DNA from: Chryseobacterium rhizoplanae
GTDB lineage: Bacteria > Bacteroidota > Bacteroidia > Flavobacteriales > Weeksellaceae
Direction: 5' to 3'
Length of the DNA stretch: 64,000 bases
Assembly: GCF_900182655.1 (NCBI RefSeq)
Contig: NZ_FXTC01000002.1
Span: 124,001-188,000, forward strand
This document shows, in pieces, positions 24,113 to 33,100 of this stretch. Under the pieces are notes generated by a model. That model had not been told where the DNA came from, did not search any database, and saw only the letters and a list, made by a program, of their open reading frames with translations. The position numbers were made by a program, and so were the translations under genes. How positions within the stretch are numbered: the stretch's first letter is position 1; each line of letters opens with the position of its first letter.

Positions 24113-24362
24113 CGATTTGTTCTCTGTTACAAATATACTACTTCAAAATTGTTTTATAACAGATTTATGATGAATGTCATTATGCCTATCTACTGTTACC
24201 TATAAAAAACACAAAACTGTGCCTGTCACCGGAATAATTTTATCCCGAACTTTGAGTAAGACTTTAGACCTAAATAAAAAATTTAGTTCTTTATATACAA
24301 TTTAATCTTGTTGATAAAAGCTTTGCTGATGTTTTTTGGCAGAGCTTTTTTTATATTTTTTG

Positions 24363-24440
24363 TTTTGTTGGAAATCGCAAGGACGCAAATTTTTTTTTTA
24401 GTGCTTCCTGTTTTAAGGCGCAAAGATTTTATCGGATAAA
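24363..24440. other. Gap with possible decayed repeat and terminator-like hairpins
   Basis: The 24138-24498 gap is AT-rich. It holds GCAAGGACGCAAA and a related AAGGCGCAAAGA about 40 bp apart, a pattern seen in flavobacterial intergenic repeats. A weak hairpin (AAAGCT...AGAGCTTT, about 24316-24345) precedes it. I see no gene here. Confidence 0.3.
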
Positions 24441-24445
24441 ATTTA

Positions 24446-24485
24446 AAATAAAAGCCCCACTGAAATTCAGCAGAGCTTTTATTGA
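24446..24485 (-). terminator. Probable terminator of the metal-efflux operon
   Basis: Read on the minus strand, AAAAGCTCTGCTGAA pairs imperfectly with TTCAGTGGGGCTTTT and runs into TTTTATTTT. It lies about 30 bp beyond the stop codon of the P-type ATPase gene. Confidence 0.6.
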
Positions 24486-24516
24486 ATATAATTGAGTTGT
24501 GTTTATTATTTGCTTC

Positions 24517-26499
24517 TTAAAATTTCATTCTTTGAATTCTCACCGCATTTAAAATAGCCAGCAATGCTACTCCTACATCTGCAAAAACAGCTTCCCACAT
24601 GGTTGCCAAACCTCCTGCTCCCAACACCAGAACGACAGCTTTTACCGCGAAGGCAAGGATGATATTCTGCCAAACTATCTTTTTCGTTTGTTTCCCGATG
24701 TTGATCGCCATTGGGATTTTGCTTGGTTTATCATCCTGAATGACTACATCTGCTGTTTCAATAGTAGCATCACTTCCCAATCCTCCCATTGCAATTCCTA
24801 CGTCACTTAAAGCAACTACAGGCGCATCATTCACTCCATCTCCTACGAATGCTACGGTTTGGTTTTTAGCTTTGATTTCTTTAACCTTATTTACTTTATC
24901 TTCAGGCAGTAAATCTCCGAATGCATTGTCAATTCCCAGCTGGTCTGCTACATATTTTACTACAGTTCCTTTATCACCGCTCAACATGGTGGCTTTTACA
25001 TTCATTTTATGCAAATTGTCTACGGTTTCTTTGGCATCTTCTTTTATGCTGTCTGCAATCGTGATATAGCCTGCGAACTTTTTATCATAAGCTACTGCGA
25101 TTACAGTATATACGATGTTGGCATGGTTGATCTCATAGCTGATGTTGAATTTATCCATCAGCTTAAAGTTTCCTACCAGAAGTTCTTTACCATTAATTGT
25201 TGCTTTCAATCCGTGTCCGGCAATTTCTTCTACATTTTCTAAAGGAATGGCGTGATTAATATCTCCTACATAATTGTGAATAGCTGTTGCGACAGGGTGG
25301 GTACTTTTACTTTCGAGAACATTCACCATCTGCAGGATTTCCTCTTTATTAAATTCAGGGCTCATACTTACTTCCTGAACTTTAAATACCCCTTCTGTCA
25401 TCGTTCCCGTTTTATCCATCACTACATTCTGAATTTCTGCAATGCTGTCCAGGAAATTACTTCCTTTGAATAAGATCCCGTTTCGGCTTGCGGCACCAAT
25501 TCCTCCGAAATATCCTAACGGAATAGAGATTACCAAGGCACAAGGACATGAAATTACCAGGAAGATCAATGCTCTGTACAGCCAGTCTCTGAACTGATAA
25601 TCGCTCACAAAGAAATAGGGCAGTAAACAGATTCCTATGGCAAGAAATACTACGATAGGAGTATAAACTTTTGCAAATTTTCTGATGAATAATTCTGTAG
25701 GTGCTTTCTGAGCCGTAGCATTCTGAACCAGTTCTAATATTTTACTTAGTTTACTGTCTTCATAGGCTGTATTTACTTTAACCAAAGCAATACTGTTCAT
25801 ATTAATCATCCCTGCAAGAACGGCTTCGCCTTTATTTTTGGTGTCAGGTTTACTTTCCCCAGTTAAAGCAGCCGTGTTGAATGATGCTGAATCTGAAAGC
25901 AATTCTCCATCCAGCGCCAGTTTTTCACCAGGTTTCAACTGAATAATATCTCCAATTTTAGCTTCTTTAGCTTTTATTGTTTTAGGCTGATTATTTTCCA
26001 TTACCGTTACCTCATCGGGACGCTGATCCAATAGGGCTTTTATGTTTCCTTTGGCTCTGGTGACCGCCATAGACTGAAACACTTCTCCTACGGCATAAAA
26101 AAGCATTACTGCTACGCCTTCCGGATATTCTCCGATGGCAAAAGCTCCGATAGTGGCGATGCTCATCAAAAAGAATTCTGAGAATACATCTCCCTTGATG
26201 ATACTTTTATAAGCATCTTTCAATACGGGAAATCCTACAGGAATGTAAGCTGCCAGGAACCATACCAAACGTACCCAGCCTGTAAACCATGCGGGTTTTA
26301 TATAGTTATCAAAGGCGATTCCCAATAATAAAATGACGAAAGATATAATGGCAGGAAGAAACATCTGAAAGACCGTCTGATCTCCGGAGTCGTGAGAGTG
26401 ATCATGGCCATCATGGTCATGGCCGTCTCCTTCTGCATGGTTATGTTTGTGCCCTTTTGTATCGGGCTTTTCCGGGGTTGTACTACAGCATTTTTCCAT
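24517..26499 (-). CDS. P1B-type heavy-metal ATPase, Zn/Cd/Pb/Co class (ZntA/CadA-like)
   Basis: With ATG at 26499 (MEKCCSTTPEKPD) the pump has 660 residues. The N-terminus has a CC pair and a His/Asp-rich stretch (about 17-40) in place of a typical HMA domain. All P-ATPase motifs are present: TGES, CPC at 318-320 in the membrane, phosphorylated Asp362 in DKTGT, an HP locus (STHPVATA) and GDGVNDAP. The last membrane helices carry LAFAVKAVVLVLGAGG and FADVGVALL, typical of the Zn2+/Cd2+ class rather than CopA. The longer frame to 26541 starts at a TTG inside the operator and is rejected. It is preceded by its own promoter and palindrome. Confidence 0.92.
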   Translation of the reverse strand: MEKCCSTTPEKPDTKGHKHNHAEGDGHDHDGHDHSHDSGDQTVFQMFLPAIISFVILLLGIAFDNYIKPAWFTGWVRLVWFLAAYIPVGFPVLKDAYKSIIKGDVFSEFFLMSIATIGAFAIGEYPEGVAVMLFYAVGEVFQSMAVTRAKGNIKALLDQRPDEVTVMENNQPKTIKAKEAKIGDIIQLKPGEKLALDGELLSDSASFNTAALTGESKPDTKNKGEAVLAGMINMNSIALVKVNTAYEDSKLSKILELVQNATAQKAPTELFIRKFAKVYTPIVVFLAIGICLLPYFFVSDYQFRDWLYRALIFLVISCPCALVISIPLGYFGGIGAASRNGILFKGSNFLDSIAEIQNVVMDKTGTMTEGVFKVQEVSMSPEFNKEEILQMVNVLESKSTHPVATAIHNYVGDINHAIPLENVEEIAGHGLKATINGKELLVGNFKLMDKFNISYEINHANIVYTVIAVAYDKKFAGYITIADSIKEDAKETVDNLHKMNVKATMLSGDKGTVVKYVADQLGIDNAFGDLLPEDKVNKVKEIKAKNQTVAFVGDGVNDAPVVALSDVGIAMGGLGSDATIETADVVIQDDKPSKIPMAINIGKQTKKIVWQNIILAFAVKAVVLVLGAGGLATMWEAVFADVGVALLAILNAVRIQRMKF

Positions 26500-26515
26500 A
26501 ACTGATATTTTTATA

Positions 26516-26551
26516 CAAATGTAAAGATGTGACTGATGCAATGCTATTGCA
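26516..26551 (-). promoter_or_regulatory. Promoter and 15-bp palindromic operator of the P-type ATPase
   Basis: The minus strand carries the -7 box TACATTTG (26516-26523). The palindrome TGCAAT-N3-ATTGCA lies at 26537-26551, 13 bp upstream of the box and over the -33 region. The palindrome overlaps the stop codon of the fur-like gene. The same palindrome occurs at the same 13-bp distance at the czcA promoter (34600-34635). Confidence 0.75.
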
Positions 26552-26963
26552 AACTTTCGAGACAGTTTTCGCAGATTCCTTTGGCAAACAATCTTATTTC
26601 GTCTATCCTGAAATTGGTCTGTATATTTTCAGGGAAGGAAATATCTTCCTTACAGGTAGTTTGTTTGCATATTTTACAGTAGAAATGCAGATGCCAGTCT
26701 TTATGTGTTTTTTCATCACAATCGTCTTCGCATAATTTGTATTTTGTGGTGGTGTTCTCCTGAATGCTGTGAACAATTCCTTTTTCCTCAAAGGTTTTCA
26801 GTGTTCTGTAGATGGTAATCCTGTCAGCATTGTCAAAATGATTTTCTATTTCAGAAAGAGATAAAGCCGCTTCCTGAGAGCTTAAGAAATCATATACCAG
26901 AATCCTCATACTGGTAGGTTTGGTATTTTTATCAATGAGTTTGTGTTCTATATCTTTTTTCAT
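26544..26963 (-). CDS. Fur-family transcriptional regulator of the metal-efflux island
   Basis: The 139-residue protein has the Fur layout: a winged helix (SMRILVYDFL, then LSEIENHF and ITIYRTLKTFEEKGIV, about 17-66), followed by the dimer/metal part with WHLHFYCKICKQTTC and a final CENC pair. The two CxxC pairs would hold structural zinc. Fur relatives usually repress metal uptake; here the neighbours are all efflux genes, so the logic may be reversed or the sensor may answer to excess metal by release. The stop codon sits inside the operator of the next gene. The subclass (Fur, Zur, PerR or other) cannot be fixed. Confidence 0.9.
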   Translation of the reverse strand: MKKDIEHKLIDKNTKPTSMRILVYDFLSSQEAALSLSEIENHFDNADRITIYRTLKTFEEKGIVHSIQENTTTKYKLCEDDCDEKTHKDWHLHFYCKICKQTTCKEDISFPENIQTNFRIDEIRLFAKGICENCLESLQ

Positions 26964-26980
26964 TGTATGCTTTTAAATTT

Positions 26981-27877
26981 TTACAGATGTACTTCATTTT
27001 CTTCATAGCCTTCCTCCTCTATCTGAAAAGTGGTATGACTGATCTTAAAGTTATTAACAGTGGTATCCGTTAATGTTTTTAATAATTGATTCTGAGAATA
27101 TCCCGTTTCCTTTACAACATGGGCACTCATTGCATTCACACTGGATGTCAGCGACCATACATGCAGATCATGAACATTTTTTACCCCGGGCGTTTTTTCC
27201 AGAGATGTACGAAGTTCATGGATATCAACATCTTTTGGAGTTCCTTCTAGTAAAACATTGATTGCTTCTTTCAACAGCCTCCATGTTCTTGGAAAGATCA
27301 ACAGTCCGATTGCTGCCGAAATCAACGGGTCGGCATAGTACCAACCGGTTGTCAGCATAATCACTCCGGCAATCATTACGCCTACTGAAGTAAGCATATC
27401 TGAAAGCACTTCAAAATAAGCACCTTTCATATTCAGGCTGCCTTCTGAGTCTTTTCTCAAAATCATCATTCCGACAATATTGACAATCAACCCGATTCCG
27501 GCTACAATCAGCATTGATTTACTTTGTACTTCCGGCGGATTCTGAAACCTCTGATAAGCTTCAAACAAAACATAGATCGAAATCCCCAGTAAAACAACAG
27601 CATTCACTACTGCTGCCAGTATTTCAGTACGGTAATATCCATATGTTCTGGAAGGATCTGCTTTTCTTTCTCCAATTTTGATGGCTATAAATGCCAACAA
27701 TAATCCTACCACATCGGTGAGCATATGAGCGGCATCGGCTAATAATGCAAGACTATTGGTCATGATTCCGCCAATAACCTCAGCAATAAGATAAGTTCCA
27801 CTAAGGCATAGTACGATCAGTAAGCTTTTTTTATGTCTGCTTCCTGCAGAAACGGTTTGTGTTGGTGTGTTTTCCAT
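26981..27877 (-). CDS. Cation diffusion facilitator (CzcD/ZitB-like) metal/proton antiporter
   Basis: The 298-residue protein has six membrane segments and a cytoplasmic C-terminal domain. The metal-site helices show LADAAHMLTDVVGLLL (HxxxD, helix II) and LSDMLTSVGVMIAG (helix V), which make the Zn/Cd/Co site in this family. The soluble end carries HDLHVWSLT, typical of CzcD relatives. It exports divalent metal from the cytoplasm. It lies 17 bp upstream of the fur-like gene and 18 bp downstream of the bestrophin gene, so all three are in one transcript. Confidence 0.93.
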   Translation of the reverse strand: MENTPTQTVSAGSRHKKSLLIVLCLSGTYLIAEVIGGIMTNSLALLADAAHMLTDVVGLLLAFIAIKIGERKADPSRTYGYYRTEILAAVVNAVVLLGISIYVLFEAYQRFQNPPEVQSKSMLIVAGIGLIVNIVGMMILRKDSEGSLNMKGAYFEVLSDMLTSVGVMIAGVIMLTTGWYYADPLISAAIGLLIFPRTWRLLKEAINVLLEGTPKDVDIHELRTSLEKTPGVKNVHDLHVWSLTSSVNAMSAHVVKETGYSQNQLLKTLTDTTVNNFKISHTTFQIEEEGYEENEVHL

Positions 27878-27895
27878 ATTGTATGTATGGTTTAA

Positions 27896-28777
27896 TTACA
27901 TTTCGAAATAAGATGTATTTTCTTTTTTGGGTGGAACATTTTGTTCACCGATCATCTGTCTGATATTGATTTCTATGGTTTGTGCCAGAGAAGTCATCGG
28001 AGTATCTACAGGACCATTTTCAAAAGGATCCTGCATAATGATGGATGTTTTTTCAATCGCAATAAAAGTCACCGGAACCAGGAAAGTAATTGCAATTTCT
28101 ACCAGCAGCTGTGAATCATCAAGCCCAAACGGAAGTAGGACCGCAAAAACATAGATCAGAATATGTACTAAAACACTATAGGAACGCGGAAAAACCGTAT
28201 TCTTCAACCTTTCACATTTTCCCATACTGTCGCAAAGTCTTGTGATGATGTCGTTCAGCTGCATCTGCTGGAAATCTGTCAGTCCTTTAGAAGCTGCAAT
28301 TTCTTTCAACTGTTTTGAGTGTTCATCCAGAATAGCATTGGGAATATTGGCTCCTTTAATCTGATGTTTATTGAGATATTGCTGTACTTTTTCAGAAAAC
28401 GGAAGTTTTCTCAGCGATTCTCCAAGGGCATAGGTCCAGATGATCTGCCTTTCGGCAAAATTCTTTATTGTTTTATCATCTCCGGCAGGCATAAACTGAA
28501 TGATCAGTCTCACAAAAGTTCTGGAATCATTGACAATGGCTCCCCAGACTGTTCTGGCTTCCCACCATCTTTCGTAGGACTGGGAAGTCCGGAATGCCAA
28601 CAGCAATGATACCGCTGTTCCCAGCAATGCAGGAATATTCAAAGGCAGTGAGATTTTACGAAACCACGGCAATTCGTCCAGAAGACCAATGGCAATGGCA
28701 AATATTCCGATGAACAGAATTTGGGTTTTTATTTCACGGATGAAATACCAGACTGATATTTTTTTGTTTAGTAACAT
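27896..28777 (-). CDS. Bestrophin-family anion channel-like membrane protein
   Basis: The 293-residue protein matches bacterial bestrophins in length and pattern: a first helix (ILFIGIFAIAIGLL), the block ALLGTAVSLLLAFRTSQSYERWWEAR, and VHILIYVFAVLLPFGL in the second half. These form pentameric anion channels, although some bacterial members conduct cations. The gene is placed inside the metal-efflux transcript, 132 bp after the RND adaptor gene. A charge-balancing role for metal/proton exchange is a guess from context. Confidence 0.85.
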   Translation of the reverse strand: MLLNKKISVWYFIREIKTQILFIGIFAIAIGLLDELPWFRKISLPLNIPALLGTAVSLLLAFRTSQSYERWWEARTVWGAIVNDSRTFVRLIIQFMPAGDDKTIKNFAERQIIWTYALGESLRKLPFSEKVQQYLNKHQIKGANIPNAILDEHSKQLKEIAASKGLTDFQQMQLNDIITRLCDSMGKCERLKNTVFPRSYSVLVHILIYVFAVLLPFGLDDSQLLVEIAITFLVPVTFIAIEKTSIIMQDPFENGPVDTPMTSLAQTIEINIRQMIGEQNVPPKKENTSYFEM

Positions 28778-28909
28778 AATCAGAGGATTTATTAAAAATT
28801 CAGGGAGATACTCTTTACTTTTTTCCTGCCGTTTTTATTCAATAAAAATTCCGTAAACAGCTCTAATGTAAGGATAAAAATCGACATTTTCCAGGTTCCG
28901 ATGCCTTCA

Positions 28910-30139
28910 TTAATGTTCATCCTCTCCTGAATTCACCAGTTTCGCATTGACAAAGAATGCTCCTTTCACTACTATTTTTGCATTGTCCGGAATACTTCCT
29001 ACCGGAGTTATTGCGGTATATCCCATATCAGATGTTCCTTTCACTATTTCCATTTTTTCAAAGTTTAAAGTTTTCGGATGTGGTTTGCCTTTTTCTTCGT
29101 GTTCTTCTTCCACTTTTTTATCAGTCTGAACAAACACGTAGTATTTACCATCTGCTTCTACAATAGCCTCTGTAGGAACTGCCGATGTTGTACTTTTATC
29201 AAGGCTTACAATTCCGGTGATATTCATTCCATCGATCAGTCCGGACTTGTTCCCAATTACCTCACAATGCATAGAGATGGTTTTACTTTCGTTCTCAAAA
29301 GAAGATCCTATGCTGTAAATTCTTGCGTCGTATTCGGTTTCCGGATTGTTGGTCAGTTTAAAATGAACAATCTGCCCTACTCTCATTTTAGGAAGATCTT
29401 TTTCAAACACCTGAAGATCGAGATGGATAGAACCGTTATCAATTACTGTGGCAACGGGAGAAGAAATATCTACATAGCTTCCGATCTGCGCTGTAATACT
29501 GCTGATCGTTCCGCTGATAGGTGCTGTGATCACCAGACCGGATTTCATATTTCCATTGTTTACTTTCCCGGGACTTATTCCCATCATCTGAAGCTGTTTC
29601 AACAGGGAAGCTCTTTTTGTTCTTAATGTTTTAAGTTCAGCATCGGCACTCTGAAGGTTTTTCTTCGCTCCTGCATCATTATCAAAAAGTTCTCTCTGCC
29701 TTCTGTATTCCTGTTCTGCATAGGTGATTCTGCTGTTTGTGGTCAGATAATCTTCCTGAAGCTGGATGTATTCCGGATTGGCAATGGTTGCAATAACTTG
29801 TCCTTTTTTCACGATACTTCCAACCTGAATATTGATGGTTTTGATAATTCCTCCGTACAGCGAAGTAATGGTCGCTTTATTACTATTCGGAACACTGAGA
29901 AGACCATTGGCTTTTATAGTAGAGGTCAGTTCTTTCATTTCTACTGTTCCTAATGCAACTCCTACGGATTTCATCTGATCTTCTGTAAGTGAAGCTATCG
30001 TCGCTGGAGCTTCTTCATGTGCAGATTCTTTCTGCTCTGTTTTTTCAGGAGCCTTTTCTTCTGCGGTTTCTTTTTTTCCACAACTTGTCAGTACTAGTGA
30101 AATCAGGATAAAGGGTATGATATTATATTTGAGTTTCAT
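28910..30139 (-). CDS. RND efflux periplasmic adaptor lipoprotein (CzcB/CusB-like)
   Basis: Starting at ATG 30139 the 409-residue protein has a proper lipobox (ISLVLTSCGKKE); the upstream ATG at 30184 would add 15 residues before the signal peptide and is less likely, though it sits 1 nt after the pump stop. The fold order is standard: barrel-sandwich strands (GLLSVPNSNKATITSLYGG), an alpha-helical hairpin (about 120-190, EYRRQRELFDNDAGAKK), then beta-barrel and membrane-proximal parts. A charged Glu/His stretch (VEEEHEEKGKPHPK, about 345-360) and the terminal GEDEH may bind metal. It links the inner pump to the channel. Confidence 0.9.
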   Translation of the reverse strand: MKLKYNIIPFILISLVLTSCGKKETAEEKAPEKTEQKESAHEEAPATIASLTEDQMKSVGVALGTVEMKELTSTIKANGLLSVPNSNKATITSLYGGIIKTINIQVGSIVKKGQVIATIANPEYIQLQEDYLTTNSRITYAEQEYRRQRELFDNDAGAKKNLQSADAELKTLRTKRASLLKQLQMMGISPGKVNNGNMKSGLVITAPISGTISSITAQIGSYVDISSPVATVIDNGSIHLDLQVFEKDLPKMRVGQIVHFKLTNNPETEYDARIYSIGSSFENESKTISMHCEVIGNKSGLIDGMNITGIVSLDKSTTSAVPTEAIVEADGKYYVFVQTDKKVEEEHEEKGKPHPKTLNFEKMEIVKGTSDMGYTAITPVGSIPDNAKIVVKGAFFVNAKLVNSGEDEH

Positions 30140-30185
30140 ATCTAAGAATGTATTTTGTCTGATATTGTATTTCAGCACTTTCATA

Positions 30186-33100
30186 TTATTTATTAATGAT
30201 TGAATTAATGGTCACTACAGATTGGTTCACCTGTTGGATAGATTCCAGGTATTTCAACTGAATATTAGTAGCTGTCTGGAGGGCAAAAAGATATTCCACA
30301 TAAGAAATTTCTCCTGTTTTATATCCTAACTGGGCTGCTTTTACGATTTTATCAGCATTAGGCAAAGCCTGGCTTGTGTAATAATCATACTGCTGAATAT
30401 CCTGCTGGTACTGGCTAAAAGCATTGTCCAACTGTGCTGAAAGTTGTTTCTGCTGCATTTTCGCATTGGTTTCTGCAACCTGTCTGTCATATTCCAAAGC
30501 CTGAATTCTTGCTTTTGTAGCCCCAAACGTCAAAGGAATTGCTACTCCTACTGTTGCCGATTGAAAACGTTTTCCTGAATTATAAAAATTTTCCTGTCCG
30601 TTAACAGTATGGAAGCCTATCAAAGACTGATTGGTATATCCTAAGCTGAAATCAGGTAGACCAAGTGATTTTTCAACCTTCTTATTTTTCTCAGCAATTT
30701 CCATTTCCTGGTAAAAGGCTTTTACAGATGGGTTGTTGGCTACCACAGAACTGTCGAGTACATTTTCCGCTTTTAAAGGAGCATAATCTTTATTAAAAGG
30801 AACTTCAATATCTTCTGAGGTGTTCATCAAAGTTTTTAAATTCTTATAAGCGTTATTCAGATAAACTTCATTCTGTCTGAGCAGCAGATCAATTTCTCCT
30901 TTCTGGGTTTCTGCAGTACTGATTTCTATTTTCTTGATATCACCTGCTTTGAATCTTACGGTAGCAATTCTGATAAACTCTTCATAATATTTATCCAGAC
31001 TGGTCAGTTGTGCCTTATTATACTGGAGATATTCAATCTGATAATAGTAAGTACGAACCTGTTTTATCAGTTCATTAGCTGTAACTTCCTTATCAATCTG
31101 CTTGCTTTTAATATTCTCATTGATTAAGTCTTTTCTTGCTTTAAAAAGTGTTGGAAAAGGAATACTCTGTGAAATAGCAAACGACTGGTCAAACTTCGGG
31201 CTGTTGTATTGCCCAAGCTGAGCTGTAACCCCTAATTTGGGAAGTTCTTTTGCGGTTGGTCTTAATGCTTCAGCGGATTTAATACTTAAGTCTTTTGACT
31301 GCAGGGTTAAATTATTATTCACTGCCTGTTCTACCGCCTGTTCTACAGAAATTGGTCTGGACTGTGCTTTAAAAGTCTGCCCCATCATCATAAATCCTAA
31401 AACAAGAACTGCAGTAATGGCTCCTGTATTATTATTCTTTCTTTTCAAAATCTTTGTGTTAAAAATGATATATAACATCGGCAAAACAAATAATGTAAGG
31501 AATGTAGCTGTCACCAAACCTCCAATCACTACCGTTGCCAAAGGTTTCTGCACTTCGGCACCCGCACCTGTAGAAATAGCCATTGGTAAAAATCCTAAAG
31601 AAGCTACTGTTGCGGTCATTAATACCGGTCTCAATCTGGTTTTTGTTCCTTCAAATACTCTTTTCAGAATATCCGTTTCACCCTCTTTTTCTAACTGATT
31701 GAATGTTCCGATCAAAACAATTCCGTTCAGTACTGCCACTCCAAAAAGAGCAATAAATCCGATCCCGGCACTGATACTGAACGGCATATCTCTCACTAAA
31801 AGCGCAAATACACCACCAATGGCACTCATAGGAATAGCTGTAAAGATCAATGCAGCCTGTTTGAATGAACGGAAGGTAAAATACAAGAGCATAAAAATAA
31901 GCAGTAATGATACCGGAACTGCAATCATCAGGCGTTTGCTTGCTTCCTGTAGGTTTTCAAACTGTCCACCATACGTAAAGTAATATCCGGAAGGAAGTTT
32001 CACTTTATTCAGTTTGGCCTGAATATCTTTCACCACACTTTCTACATCACGGTCTTTTACATTAAATCCGATAACAATCCTACGTTTTCCCTGCTCACGG
32101 CTGATCTGTGCAGGTCCTAATTTGTAGCTTATATTTGCTACCTGTGACAATGGAATCTGTGCTCCAGTACCGGAAGTGATCATCAGGTTATTTACATCTG
32201 AGATATCAGTTCTGTGAAGACTATCCAAACGGACTACCAGATCAAAACGTCTTTCATTTTCAAAAACCTGCCCGGCTGCTTTTCCGGCAAAGGCTGTACT
32301 TACTGCATTGTTGACATCTTCGATATTCAATCCATAATTGGCGATTCTTGTTCTGTCATATTGAACATTAATCTGTGGAAGACCACTCACTCTTTCAATC
32401 TGCGGTGCTGTGGCTCCGTCCACTGTCTGAATTATTTTCCCAACTTTATCTGCATACACAGCTAAGGAATCAAGGTTTTCTCCGAAAATTTTCACAGCAA
32501 CATCCTGCCTGATACCAGTCATCAGTTCATTGAAACGCATCTGAATAGGCTGGTTTTTTTCAAAAAACACACCTGGAATCGTTTCTAGTTTTTCACTGAT
32601 CTCATCAGCAAGTTTGTCATAAGATTTTTTGGTTTTCCATTCGCTTTGCGGTTTCAATACCACAATCATATCGGTTGCTTCAGGCGGCATCGGGTCTGTA
32701 GGAACCTCAGCAGAACCGGTTTTTCCGACTACCATTTTCACCTCATCAAACTGTTTGATAATTCTTGACGCCTGCATAGAGGTTTCTATACTCTGGCTCA
32801 ATGAGCTTCCCTGCGGTAAAATACAGTGAAATGCATAATCTCCTTCCTGCAGCTGAGGAATAAATTCACCACCCATATTTTTAAAGATAAAAGCAGAGAT
32901 AAGGAACACTACAGCGGTTGCTGAAACAATGATATACTTTAATTTTATTGCTTTCTGTAATAATGGCTGATATATCTTTTGCAGACGGTTCATCATTTTA
33001 TCGGAGAAGGTTTCTTTATGCGATATTTTTTTGGATAAAAATAAAGCGCTCATCATCGGAATATAGGTAATCGATAATATGGTTGCTCCAATGATGGCAA

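Noticed and set aside
26500..26541. Longer N-terminus of the P-type ATPase from TTG 26541
   Set aside because: It would run through the -7 box and operator; MEKCCS at 26499 is a natural start with the metal-binding Cys pair at its front.
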